A DNA stretch of 64,000 nt from Heloderma charlesbogerti (taxonomy: Eukaryota > Chordata > Lepidosauria > Squamata > Helodermatidae), in the NCBI GenBank assembly GCA_026122225.1, contig JANEZZ010002068.1, positions 868,001-932,000 on the forward strand, written 5' to 3'. Shown in pieces: positions 43,422-53,783 of the stretch. Below the pieces are notes generated by a model. The model made no database searches. It was not told the origin of the DNA and was given only the letters and a program-made list of their open reading frames with translations. Both the position numbers and the translations under genes were made by a program. How positions within the stretch are numbered: the stretch's first letter is position 1; each line of letters opens with the position of its first letter.

Positions 43422-43577
43422 TGGATGCACCCTATCTTGTCTGATCTCAGAAGCTAAGCAGGGTCAGCCCTGGTTAGTACTTGGATGGGAGACCGCCTGG
43501 GAATCAGGCTTCCTGCATGGAGCAGGGGGTTGGACTTGATGGTCTTGGAGGCCCCTTCCAACCCTATGATTCTATGA
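43422..43577 (+). mobile_element. 5S-rRNA-derived SINE with CR1-like tail
   Basis: 43424-43505 matches the 3' two-thirds of vertebrate 5S rRNA, including the A box AAGCTAAGCAGGGTC and the C-box region TTGGATGGGAGACCGCC, unchanged as I recall the vertebrate sequence. The first third of 5S is missing or unrecognisable. The sequence then runs straight into TGCATGGAGCAGGGGGTTGG and CCCTTCCAACCCTATGATTC, the CR1 3' terminus seen at about 52090-52160. It reads as a Pol III head joined to a CR1 tail, but CR1 inserting beside a 5S pseudogene would look similar. Confidence 0.78.
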
Positions 43578-44110
43578 CCCCTGAGAGCCCAGGCTCCTGC
43601 TGGTCTGAGGGCAGTGTACCTGATCTGGGGTACCTGATCTGGGTCTCTGAGGGCTCCAGCTCCTCCTTTCAGGAGGACTCCTCCAGAGAAGCCATGACAG
43701 TGTCGTTGCAAGATGTCCCACTGCATAAACTGGGAGGACTGGCACTGGAACTCCCCCACCGTCAAACCAGCCTGCTTCGCCATCAACACCGCAGCCCTGA
43801 TCACTGGCTCTGAGGAATCTGCCAGAGCAAGAGGGCAGGCCTTGCTCCGAAGGGCCCGTCCAGTGCGGTGATGGCGGCAGAACCTGTGGGAGACCTCCCC
43901 CCCAGCAGGAGACGCGTGCGTGATCTGCCACCCCTCCCGATCTGCTGCCTGAGCAGGAGCGTCACCCTGCCTCATGGGGGAGCCAGCCCTGGGCAGAAGA
44001 AGTTCTGCAAAGCGAAGGAAATCAGGCAAGATTCACTTCGTTTCATTAAATCAATGTAATCTAATTAAAAGCTATTGTGCACATTGGCTTAATAGGTTTT
44101 TTATGATTCA
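43578..44110. other. unassigned DNA
   Basis: GC-moderate sequence with overlapping open frames on both strands but no domain or repeat recognised. Confidence 0.35.
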
Positions 44111-44114
44111 GTGG

Positions 44115-44440
44115 CTTTCTAACAGCCCTGCTAGATCAGATTAGCTCGTCTGGCTCAGAAACCCATTTCTCACCTAGCCAGGTTCCACCAGGAAATCCAT
44201 CCCCAGGGCAATGGCCCTCTGCAGTGTTTGCCCCTAGTACTCAGAGGTGGACTGCTCCCGATGGGGGAGGTTCCACTTTGCTGTCCCAGCTATTAGCTGC
44301 CGATCAATCTTGCCTCTCATTTGACACTGTAGACAGCCTCTGAAGATGGAGGTCTCCTTCTTAGATATCATAAGAACACAAGAAGGGCTTTGCTGGTGTG
44401 GACAATCATCCATTCAGCTCAGTCCTCTGTTTCTGTCCAC
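44115..44440 (-). mobile_element. old CR1-group 3' UTR pieces, antisense
   Basis: 'AACAGCCCTGCTAGATCAGA' (about 44121) and 'CATAAGAACACAAGAAGGGC' (about 44369) are two diverged starts of the CR1 3' end. Confidence 0.55.
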
Positions 44441-44509
44441 ATCCAGCTTCACCTGCCCCCAGATCACCCCACAAGGTGGTAGCCCTCCCCTTAGGACAAA
44501 GAAAAAGAA

Positions 44510-45060
44510 CACAGAATCATGGAGGGGACCTCGGAGATCATCCAGTCCAACCCCTTGCTCTATGCAGGCTCTGCACTGCAAGGTGCAGCTACAGCAACCC
44601 TGAAAGGCAACCACCCAGCCCCTACATAACTATCTCCAGGGAATGAGGACCCACCACCTCCCGAGGCAGTCCATCCCACTGCTGAACAGCTCTCACTGTT
44701 AGGATGTTTCTCCTAATGTTTTGCCGAAATCTGCTTCCCAACCATGCTCACGCCATGTCAGAGCTAGTCCTGCTCTTGGGAGTAACAGAGAATACATCTG
44801 CTCCATCTTCTGCATGGTGACCTTTCATATCTTTGAAGACCGCTCCCATGTGTCCCCTCAATCTTCTCTTCTCCAGGCTAAACATACCCGGTTTTTGGAA
44901 CTGTTCCTCCCAGGACCTGGTTTCCAGACCTCTCACCATCCTGGCCACACCTCTCTGGACACGCTCCAACTTGCCAATGTCCTTTTCCAAACCTTGTACC
45001 CCAGAACTGGACACTCCATCCAAATGCGGCATGACGAATGTTTTTGTTACATGAACGCCA
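44510..45060 (-). mobile_element. CR1 LINE 3' third, antisense
   Basis: The plus strand begins ACAGAATCATGGAGGGGACC (the CR1 3' end) and continues into ORF2. Minus-strand remnants read VQFWGTRFGKG, LERVQRGVARMVRGLETRSW and MFSLEKRRLRGHMGAVFKD. Frames are broken. It ends where the next MITE begins. Confidence 0.88.
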
Positions 45061-45065
45061 AGGAC

Positions 45066-45498
45066 TAGGGATGGGTGGGCACCCCCCCCTCCGGATTCTC
45101 TGGGTGCCCACCCAGCCCCTGCCCCTGCTTGCGTGCAGCCAGACCAGTGCTCGAGCTCCACAGCGCTCGGTGAGTGCAGGAGGCCTCACTGAGCTCTGAG
45201 ATGGCCATTTTTTAAAAAAACAAAATGGCTATCGTGAAAATGTGTGTATTTGCACATACGTGAATATGCGCACTTGTGACAATCTGCATATTTGCGCATG
45301 TGCGCATTTCCACAATCGCCATTTTATTTCCCAAAACATGTTCACGGAGCTCAACAATGCTGCCTGGGGGAGTGCGGGCGCAGGAGAGTGCAGGCAAGGG
45401 GCAAGCAGGGGCAGGGGCTTTATGAGCGTGTCTTGGGGGTGCAGGTGGGGGGATTCCGCCAGATTTCTGGACAGAATTGGGTGCCCACGCCATCCCTA
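45066..45498. mobile_element. hAT-like MITE, 433 bp, no matching target duplication
   Basis: TAGGGATGGGTGGGCACCC and GGGTGCCCACGCCATCCCTA form a terminal inverted repeat of about 18 bases. The interior has words such as AAAATGGCTATCG, TGTGCGCATTTCC and GGTGCAGGTGGG. The flanking 8-mers differ. Confidence 0.7.
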
Positions 45499-45893
45499 CT
45501 GCTGATGCTTCCCAAAGAAAATGTGCTTCTGAATGGTATTAATGCCTAAGCCAAAATAATGTACAGAATTGATACCAGTTACACGTTATTTTTGCTTTAA
45601 GCTCTTCCTGCCAGGAATATCATCAGGTGAATGGATGGGCATAGAGAATACTAAGGCATAGAGAATACTAAGGCATCCTGTGTTACATGATAGGGTGCCC
45701 ACTGTGTCAGAAGTCATACCTTTCACTGGGATTCTTTAAAGAGACTTTGCTGTTTGGGTCACTGACGGAGGGAGACCCCAACAATGCGTTGAGCACTTTT
45801 TCCCCACGGCAAGATGCTTGCCCCCCCCCAATACCCCGCCCTGCTTGCTAGACTCTTATGGTCCTTGAAGAAAAGCCACTGTTCATGTACAGA
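45499..45893. other. unassigned DNA
   Basis: A short tandem (GCATAGAGAATACTAAG twice, about 45639-45673) is the only structure seen. Confidence 0.4.
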
Positions 45894-46378
45894 CCGGGAT
45901 GCTGGAGAAGTCTGCAATGAATCTGACCCACAAATTCTGTAGCATCAGCTTTTTCCGAGTTGCAGGAATTTTGTGGACTTGCAGACCATTTTTTTTTAAC
46001 TATCTGTGACTGCATAAAAATTTAGTCACACAAAAAGACAACCCTCCCCCCAAAAACCACTGACCAAAAATGCACATTTTTCCCCATAAGCTAAGGTGAG
46101 AAAATATGGATTGGAGCAGGGGGGTTGTGCATTTTTCTTTCTTTTTTTTCAGTTTTGGGGAGATTTGTGCAAATTTGCATTAACTAATGTGCATTAGCAT
46201 TAATGCGAATGTGAGGATGTGCACAAGTGTGCATCAGCACGCATGCAAATTGGCGCAAGTAGAATGGAATGCTCCTACATAAATCAGATTCCATCAATGA
46301 GTGGATGACAAAATGAAAGATGCCTAACCATCTGTGAAACACAGACCTAATGGATCAAACAAAATCTGTACATCCCTA
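45894..46378. mobile_element. hAT-like MITE, about 485 bp
   Basis: It starts CCGGGATGCTGGAGAAG and ends CTGTACATCCCTA. Interior words (CCCCATAAGCTAAGG, AATGAGTGGATGACAAAATG) match 33055-33397. No target duplication is visible. Confidence 0.65.
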
Positions 46379-46554
46379 CATATGAATTACAACTGAATTA
46401 TAGATGGCAAAATTCAGATCAGGCTCCGATCGTAAATATGCTGAACTAGTGAGTTAGCTCCATCGAAATCATGTAAGACTACAGCATGAATGATTGATTT
46501 GTATGCTGCCTTTTCCACAATACGTCGTTCTCAAAGTGGTTATTTGTTTGTTTG

Positions 46555-46661
46555 TTTATTTATTTCATTTCTATACTGACCAATAGCTGAAGCTCTGTAG
46601 GCGGTTCACAAAGATTAAAACCAAAGAGCACACAATAAAATAATATAATATATATAAAACA
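46555..46661 (-). mobile_element. L2 LINE 3' UTR, first half, antisense
   Basis: It contains TATTTATTTCATTTCTATAC, CAATAGCTGAAGCTCT and CACACAATAAAATAAT. It continues at 47605 after the Helitron insertion. Confidence 0.85.
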
Positions 46662-47604
46662 CTAGCTGATAGACTCGGCGTTGCCCGGGATGCAAAATTG
46701 TCATAGGCACTATTTGTTAGAAACACATTAAGTTAGGTTTATGCTTAGGTTTATGCATCTTGGAAAGGCTCCATAAGAAAGGTGAAAAGGAAAATTGAGG
46801 AGATTTTTTGTTTATATATATATTTTTAAAATTCTTATAAAGAGGACACAACACAATTTTCGCTTATTGTTACAAACTAATTCTGCAAGGTATAATTGTA
46901 CATGGGAAGAACATGGAGATTCCCGAGCACCCACTCTAGAACACGCAAGATATAACTGCCCATGGGAGAAACATGGAGAATAAACCCCAAGTCTCCACTC
47001 CACTGTGTCATCCCAGCCCCTCAGACAGGTGAGCACACACCGCACCCCATTTCACAGTAGTGTTAATCACACACCACCAACAGATACATCTGGCATTGAA
47101 AGGGGTAAAGATATTTAAAACGCTTGCTTGCTTGCTTGCTCGCTGGATATTGCAGGAAGAGGGGAGAGAAACTAAATGCTCTGCACAGTCAGAAAAGAAA
47201 CCACGAGTAAAGGGGAGGGAACAAACGGCGGCCAGCCCATCCAAGGCGAAGGAAGTCAGAGTGAATGGGAGAGAGAGCAACAGAATGAAAGGTGGCCAGG
47301 AGGGTGACGGGTAGCTGAAATCAGAAACCCGGCCTGCACCGTGACTGAGAGCGTGTATTTGTTAGTAAGGGAAAGTGTAGACAGAGTAGCAGTGCAGCCC
47401 AGTGACTCCAGTCATACACTCCGGCAAGTGAGAATGTGAAGTAAAAGGGGCAGCAACTGTAGGGCCCAAATGGCGGGCTCAGTGGGCCCCCACAGTGCGA
47501 TTGCACCCAGGGCAGCCCCCCTTATTCCCTGCGTTACAGACGGCCCTGCAGCCAGCCACAAACACACAAACCCACGCACAATTTTTGACTTTTATATATA
47601 TAGA
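46662..47604 (-). mobile_element. non-autonomous Helitron (probable), nested in L2 tail
   Basis: On the minus strand the element would begin TCTATATATATAAAAGTC (47604 leftwards) and end CCCGGGCAACGCCGAG-TCTATCAG-CTAG (46662), i.e. a 5' TC, a GC-rich 3' hairpin about 8 bases before CTAG, and a T after CTAG. These are the hallmarks known for Helitrons, which make no target duplication. Here the L2 sequence on either side joins up without duplication. The base before TC is T rather than the usual A. The 943 bp contain no Rep/helicase frame; a (CTTG)n run lies at about 47125-47142. Confidence 0.75.
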
Positions 47605-47724
47605 AAATTAAAACCACAGTAGAACAATACAACCAGAATAAAACCTAGCAGCAATGCAGAGATTTAAAACACAGATTTTAAACAGCAAAGCTACAAGTCT
47701 AGAAAGCTAAAATGCTAAAATGCT
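47605..47724 (-). mobile_element. L2 LINE 3' UTR, second half, antisense
   Basis: GAACAATACAACCAGAATAA, AAACCTAGCAGCAATGC and GAAAGCTAAAATGCTAAAAT continue the L2 UTR from 46661, matching 4690-4800. Confidence 0.85.
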
Positions 47725-47935
47725 TACATCCTGCCTTTGTCTCCAAGGAGCCCAAAGTGTTGTACATATTCCTCCTCCTCTCCATTTTATCTTAACAACA
47801 ACCTTGTGAGGTAGGTTAGGCTGAGAGACAGTGACTGGCCCCTGGCCCCAGAGTTACACAATGAGCTTCATGGCCAAGTGGGGATTTGAACCTGGGTCTC
47901 CTCTGTCCTAATCCAACACTCTAACCATCTCAAGT
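47724..47935 (-). mobile_element. Sauria-type SINE, antisense
   Basis: The minus strand gives a B box region CAGGTTCAAATCCCC, CACTTGGCCATGAAGCTC and CCTCACAAGGTTGTTGTTAA with a diverged GGCAGGATGTAAG tail. Confidence 0.82.
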
Positions 47936-48380
47936 TGTTCATCCCTGTCCTAGCGTCTAGGCTTCTTGGCCAATCCATCAATGAAAATCAGAGTTTAAAA
48001 CTGCACCCCAGTGGGTAAGGCCAAACCAGTTAGACCACTGACTCAGTATTATAACAGGAACAAAGGAGGTACATTACTGAGTAGAAGGGCCGTGGATAAA
48101 AAATAAAAGCAACTTCTCGAGCATAGACAGAAGTAAACTCCAGTCCTACTTATTTTGGTTCACAAACCAAACCAAAACCACCATCCTCTGTTGCACACTG
48201 GAAGGTTCCCTCGTGTCGTGACACCCTCCCTCCAAAGCAATTCTCGTATTATGAAAGAGGGAGAAAAGTATCCTCACAATTTCCTTTGTATATCTGCGAG
48301 TAAAAGGGACTAGCAGCTCGCTTTATGAAAGAAAGCTGGAAGAGCCTATAAGGGGGCTGCATTTATCCCTGGCCTGCCTC
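47936..48380. other. unassigned DNA
   Basis: No element recognised; may include the diverged upstream part of the CR1 copy that becomes clear at 48390. Confidence 0.35.
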
Positions 48381-48389
48381 AGTCGGACT

Positions 48390-49414
48390 CAAACAGTGCT
48401 TATCAATGGGATCTTCTCAAACTGGGGAGAGGGAATGAGCGGGGTACCGCAGGGCTCAGTCCTGGGCCCAGTGCTCTTCAACATTTTTATTAATGACTTG
48501 GAGGAGGAGGTGCAGGGAATGCTGATCAAATCTGCAGATGACACAAAATTGGGCAGGATAGCCAATACCCTGGAAGACAGAAACAAAATTCAGAGTGATC
48601 TTCATAGATTAGAGTGCTGGGCAGAAAATAACAGAATGAAATTTAATAGGGATCAATGCCAAGTTCTGCACCTAGGAAAAAGAAACCAAATGCACAGTTA
48701 CAAGGTGGGGGGTGATTGGCTCAACAACACTGCAAGTGAGAAGGATCCTGGAATTGTGGTAGATCACAAGCTGAATACGAGCCAACAATGTGATGTGGCT
48801 GCAAAAAAGGCAAATGCTCTTTTGGGTAGCTTTAATAGAAGCCCAGCTTCCAAATCCCGGGAAGTACTAGTTCCCCTCTACTCAGCACTGCTTAGGCCTC
48901 ATCTGGAGTACTGTGTCCAGTTCTGGGCCCTGCACTTTAAGAAGGATGCAGACAAGCTGGAGAGGGTTCAGAGGAGGGCAACAAAGATGATCAGGGAACT
49001 GGAAACAAAGCCCTATGAAGACAGATGGAAAGAACTGGGAATGTTTGGTGTTGAGAAGAGATGGCTGAGGGGAGGGAAGTAGGATAGCGCTCTTCAAGTC
49101 TGTGTCCCAGAGAGGAAGGCCAGGATCTCCTCTCGATCACCCCAGAGTGCAGGACACGGAAGAACGGGCTCAAGTGACAGGAAGCCAGATTCCGGCTGAA
49201 CATCAGGAGAAACTTCCTGATTGTTAGAGCAAGACGACAATGGGACCAATTACCTAGGGAGGCAGTGGGCTCTCCCACACTGGAGGCATTGAAGATGAGG
49301 CTGGACAGCTGTCTGTGAGGGATGCGTAGACTTGGACTCCTGCAGTGAGCAGTGGGTGGGCTACATGGTTTTATAGGCCCCTTCCAACCCTACTATTCTA
49401 TGATTCTATGAGTC
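48390..49414 (+). mobile_element. CR1 LINE, 3' third with terminal repeat
   Basis: This is the longest CR1 copy here: RT palm, C-terminal region, 3' UTR (GGCCCCTTCCAACCCTACTA) and a terminal TTCTATGATTCTATGA. It is 5'-truncated, as is usual for CR1. Confidence 0.92.
48396..49082 (+). pseudogene. CR1 ORF2 remnant: RT palm to C-terminus
   Basis: The 228-residue frame encodes the reverse transcriptase of a CR1 LINE from just before motif B. It has GVPQGSVLGPVLFNIFINDL at 16-35 and the catalytic box as KSADDTKL at 45-52. The residue before ADD is normally Phe or Tyr and here is Ser, probably decay. It continues with [39 protein letters not shown] and [16 protein letters not shown]. It stops prematurely at 49080-49082, and the rest of the C-terminus continues in another frame. 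The Met at the start is internal. Confidence 0.9.
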
Positions 49415-50345
49415 CCTGTAGCTACCACCCTGAGCCTGGATTACAATGGGAACACAGGATGTGCCCCGCCCCTGAGTGGCATGAGGCTCCGCCCCCTGCC
49501 AGCTCCAGGGCTTGTTTGAAGATTTAAAAATGGCTGCCATAACAAACTCTGCCGTGCTGAGCACTGAAGCGGTCTGGTGCTGCGTGTGCGCATTTGCGCT
49601 CCAGCAAAGCGCACAGCTGTGCTTTGCAAGCAGGAAAGAAGGAACAATTCCCCTTGCCCATCTCTCTCTCATGGACACGCGCGCGCACACTCTCTTTTGA
49701 ATGCAGGCTGCAGCTGCTGCCCCACGGTGCTCTGAGATCTTTCAAGAGCCTCTGATGAGTAGGATCCTAATGGTGAGGTGCGGGTTTGAAGGAGACTTCA
49801 CAAGGCCCTTTTCCCCCAGAGAGAGATAAGCGCTGGAGCGCGCTCCGGCAGGCTTGAGTAATGATATCATTAGGAGGCAGAAACACTGAGCACTGAGCTG
49901 AACGTGCAAGGGGGAGAAAACCCAGGAAGGGCTTGCTCCCGATTCGACTGAAGGTCTTGGGTCTTCCCGTGAGGTAAGCTCACCAGCTTTTCCAACTCCT
50001 TTGGAACAGCTCCAGCGGTGTGCCAAGGAGCATGCAAAGTGCAGCGTTCCTTGAGGGGCGGGCCAGAATGAGGGGCGACGGTGTTCCCAGAGCCAGAGGC
50101 CTGAGCTTGCCGTTTTAGCCCTGGTGCCTCCCACATCGCCCAAAGTGCGCCAGTATGTTCTGTGGTGTAATGTGTCTGCATCGACAAGCATAGGGCAGCT
50201 GTGCCTTTGCGCACCTTTATTTATTTGTTGCTGTTTTAGAAAAGATGCGCGTGCTCTTCACCAAAGCAGCTTGAGCAGCATGTGTGGGCCTTCTCTCTGC
50301 CAACCCACTTGATGCTCAGAACCACCCTGGGTGGGGAGGGGGGTA
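49415..50345. other. unassigned DNA
   Basis: Overlapping short frames on both strands carry no domain. 49520-49700 has GCGCATTTGC-like words reminiscent of the MITE interiors, but no ends were found. Confidence 0.35.
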
Positions 50346-50347
50346 AG

Positions 50348-50349
<2 letters not shown>

Positions 50350-50385
<36 letters not shown>

Positions 50386-50418
50386 AGAAGAAGAAGAAGA
50401 AGAAGAAGAAGAAGAAGA
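50350..50418 (+). repeat. (GA)n(GAA)n microsatellite
   Basis: About sixteen GA units pass into about ten GAA units; all purine. Confidence 0.95.
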
Positions 50419-51060
50419 GTATATCTCTGTGTGTGCATGATGGAGAGATTCACAGCTGAGTGGAGATTTGAACCTGGGTCTTGGCAGCAACTCTAGCACC
50501 TGTCCCTTGGAAATACACAGGCCGATTTCCTGCGTGCAACCTTCCCCTGTGCATGCAGACAGTTGGATCTTAGCCAGCAACCCATGGCAGACTGCAGATT
50601 CGGGCTTGTCTATCCAGCCCCATTTTTTTTTCTATTTTGAGTGATGCCAACTCTCAGGTGTCTCCGGCACAGGACTCCTTTTTCCCATTGCTTGCTCACT
50701 GCATGCAAAGCCCGCACTGTGCAGCTGAGCTCTGGTCCTTCCCCAAAAATAATGGACACAAGTTCCCAGTCCTCATGGTTCTAAAACAGATCTCAATAAG
50801 AAGCAGCCGTAGACAGAGTCCATTTACTCCCGCAGTGCCTCCGCTGGTCTACCCCCCCAAACCAGATGCCCTCCAGAGGTGCCAGACTGAGCGTGATGGG
50901 AGCATGGCTGGGGATGCTGGAAGTTGTAGTCCATCATGTCTGGAGGGTACAAAGACTACTCTGATCAGTCATGGCTCCCCAGGTTTTCAGACAGGGAAGG
51001 GCTTTTCCTTGTGATTTGTTCCTCGGAGATGCCGTTGTTTTCTAAAATGGCAATGGCATT
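50419..51060. other. unassigned DNA with an old short repeat
   Basis: 50868-50950 contains CCCTCCAGAGGTGCC ... GGAAGTTGTAGTCCATCATG and TCTGGAGGGTAC, the small repeat also seen at 23640 and 31430-31735. Nothing else is recognised. Confidence 0.4.
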
Positions 51061-51061
51061 T

Positions 51062-51140
51062 CCAATCAGAGATGCCCAGGGATTGAACCCAGGGCTTTCG
51101 GCATGCAAAGCAAAGGATCTACCACTTTGCTGTGGGCCTT
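51062..51140 (-). mobile_element. tRNA-derived SINE head, antisense
   Basis: The minus strand reads AGTGGTAGATCCTTTGCTTT, GCATGCCGAAAGCC and the perfect B box GGGTTCAATCCCTGG. It is a second tRNA-SINE family, distinct from the Sauria-type copies; its sense counterpart is at 62885. Confidence 0.7.
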
Positions 51141-51169
51141 GAACTCCAGCTGCCTCCTTCAGAGTCATT

Positions 51170-51174
<5 letters not shown>

Positions 51175-51205
<31 letters not shown>
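51175..51205. repeat. (CT)n microsatellite
   Basis: About 15 CT units. Confidence 0.95.
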
Positions 51206-51206
<1 letters not shown>

Positions 51207-51964
51207 CTCTCTCACGTGCATTCTCACACACTTGCTCCTGCTTTCCCCCCGCGGCGGTCGCATCACACACACAGCAGCATGCGCTTGTCTCATCAGCCAG
51301 CCACGGATTGGGGAGAAATCGGCCCGCCCTGTCACACTCAATTGCCACTTCTCAGCACAGTGGGACGCTCGCCACTCCTGCCGGCTCCATTTAAATGGAG
51401 ATGTGGCCACGTCGTCCGCTGGGCGGCTCATGGAGAGTTATAGATCTGTTTGCTGTGCTTATGTATGTATGTATGTATGTATTGTGAACGGTAATGCATT
51501 TCTGCTCTTGATGGTCGGAGACGCTGGATGCCCACAGAGCCTTGTCCTCACATCCATGCAAAGACGTCTTGAGGGCACAGAAACGGGGGGCGAGGGGAGG
51601 AAAGCAAGATGCCAGCAGAAATGTTGGATGGAGGTATAAACTGGTGTTGTGCAGAAACGGCCTGTCACAATTCTCCAGCCGATTTACGGGCAAAGAAACT
51701 GGGGTGGGGTGGGGGACAATTCACCAAATTTCTCCAAGAGGAGGAGAAATTCTCCAACAGTTTCTCACAGAGAGGGCACAGTATGGGCAGGGGTTGTAGC
51801 CCAGCTTCTTTCTTTTCTCCTAAGGGTTTTTTTTTTTGGGGGGGGGTGTTATTGAACTGCTTCTGTAGGTGGCAACAGCATCAACTGTGTTGAAGCTTCC
51901 ACTTTTCTGAGGCAGAATTTTGCATTTCTTTGGGTGGTGTTTTTGAGCTTGCCTCATCACTGCA
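51206..51964. other. unassigned DNA with (ATGT)n
   Basis: (TATG)n at about 51462-51483. The segment 51290-51445 looks single-copy and GC-balanced. A T-run then G-run lies at 51825-51847. Confidence 0.4.
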
Positions 51965-52278
51965 AGGTGGCCGAGGGCAATACGACAATGGAACCAATGA
52001 CCTAGGGCAGTGGTGGGCTCTCCCACACCGGAGGCCTTCAGGATGAAGCTGGATAGCCAGCTGTCAGGGATGCTCTGACTTGGATTCCTGCATTGAGCAG
52101 GGGTTGGACTGGATGATCTTACAGGACCCTTCCAACCCTACTCTTCTATGATTCTATGAAGCTGGACAGCCATCTTTCAGGGATGCTGTGACTTGGGTTC
52201 CTGCACTGAGCAGGAGGTTGGGCTCAATGGTCTTACAGGCCCCTTCCAACCCTACTGTTCTATGATTCAATGATTCAA
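51965..52278 (+). mobile_element. CR1 3' end, duplicated in tandem
   Basis: The CR1 terminal segment (AAGCTGGA...AGCCA...TCAGGGATGCT...CCCTTCCAACCCTACT...TATGATTC) is present twice, at about 51970-52158 and 52159-52278. The second lacks the upstream part. It may be template switching in the CR1 tail or a tandem duplication. Confidence 0.85.
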
Positions 52279-52414
52279 TGGTGCTGCATGTGTTTTCTCT
52301 CTCTATTACACATCCCAGGCCACCTGCATTTCCTCAACTGAAAAAGCCCCATGGGAGGAATTGCCTCGTGAGTGACGTCTTCCTCATGAGGGCTTTCACT
52401 AAAGACATGGTCCC

Positions 52415-52580
52415 AAGAGATGGTCTGAACGCACACAAGGCAGCCCCCTTGTTGAAGCTAAGCAGGTCTGGGTCTGGTCAGTGCTTGAAGGGGAGACCAT
52501 CTGGGAACCACATGTTGCCACCTTGAGTTCCATGATGGAAGAAAGGTGGGATATAAGTGAAATAAATAAATAAATAAGGT
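52415..52580 (+). mobile_element. 5S-rRNA-derived SINE, second copy, different tail
   Basis: CTGAACGCAC..., GAAGCTAAGCAGGTCTGGGT and GGGGAGACCATCTGGGAACC follow the 5S order with more decay than the copy at 43422. The tail is GCCACCTTGAGTTCC, GGTGGGATATAAGTGAAATA and an (AAATA)n run, unlike the CR1 tail of the other copy. Confidence 0.75.
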
Positions 52581-53783
52581 GAAGGAAGCCAAGGAGGCTG
52601 CAGGCTGCCAGAGAGATTATTGTACGATGACAGACAGGACACTCATTCACACTCCTCAGCCACCTCACAAGTAAGTAAGCCCAAGAACCCCAAACCCAAC
52701 CCACGAGTATGTCTCTGAGATTCCTCCTCCTTTGAATTTCTTTCCCAAAGCAATTTCTTTTCTACCAGATTGAAAGAGAATGGTTGAAAAATAATGTGGA
52801 AGAAATTTTCAGCACATTGCTAGTATAAAATACTCCCCCCGCCCCCGCCGTCAAAAGCGGAACCTGCTCCTAGCATAATGGGAACCTAGAAGGTCCTGAA
52901 GCGATCAGAAACGAATAGAAATGCTTGTTTCAGGAACGGCGGAGCTCACAGAAGGGATCTGTGTAGATCCATCCCGTTCCGGAAACCAGCTTTTCGTCTT
53001 ATTCCTGGGGCTCCCCACAGAAGTATTCATTCCTGCTGAGCTTGCGGTGGGTCCCACAAGTGCAATGGAACCAGCAGCAGTGCAGAGGCTGTGTTAGTTG
53101 CTGCCCTCGGAGTCACGCAAGGGTCTTTGTCAGACACAGCGTGTGGTCACCCAAATGCAGCCGTGGGCACTGTGGTTGTCGCCACCCCACGCTCACGCAC
53201 CCTCCAGATTGAAATGTGATTAAAAACAATCACAACAGGAGAACCTTGATACAGCTATATAAATCATGGCATCGAGGTAGGGCTGTTGTGGTTTTGCGGC
53301 ATTTGGTCAATGCACATATGCACATTGGTGATGTAGAACAGGGGTGGGCAGGCTTCTGGGATGTACATTGTTTTTTTTGGCAGGGGGGTTGCTACAAACC
53401 ACAACTTGGTGCAAAAGACAAACACGGCACATTAGGGATCTCTGAGAAGTTCGTTCCTGCCTGCAAATCCTGTGAGCATGCCCTGTTCACAGTCCCAAAC
53501 ATGAACGTCAGGGGAAGCAGGATTCTCAGGAAGGCTTTGCCATTTCCTGAGCTTCTGTTCACATTCAAAAGTGCACGCTTGCAAAAAGGCACACTTGCGC
53601 AACTGCGCCCTTCCGAAAATGCACATCTCTTCCACCTGACTGCTTTTCCATGCTTTAGCCTATTGGGGGAAAGTGCACCCTTGGGGTTCGTGCTTGGAAA
53701 AATGCACAGTTTTGGAAAATGCACACTTTTCCTGTTGTGGGGGGAGACACTCACATTTGGGAGAGAGAACCACATGTGGGGAG
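52581..53783. other. unassigned DNA
   Basis: 53345-53760 has MITE-like words (TGCACACTTTTCC, AAAATGCACAG) without clear ends. 52900-53215 shows no recognised element. Confidence 0.35.

Noticed and set aside
43424..43505. Functional 5S rRNA gene
   Set aside because: The first third of 5S is missing or unrecognisable and the sequence continues into a CR1-like tail rather than a T-run terminator. It is a SINE or pseudogene.
43454..44029. 191-codon minus-strand frame
   Set aside because: It overlaps the 5S-derived SINE and shares its region with open frames on the opposite strand. No domain is recognisable.
45639..45673. Target duplication of an insertion
   Set aside because: The two GCATAGAGAATACTAAG copies are directly adjacent with nothing between them, so this is a small tandem duplication.
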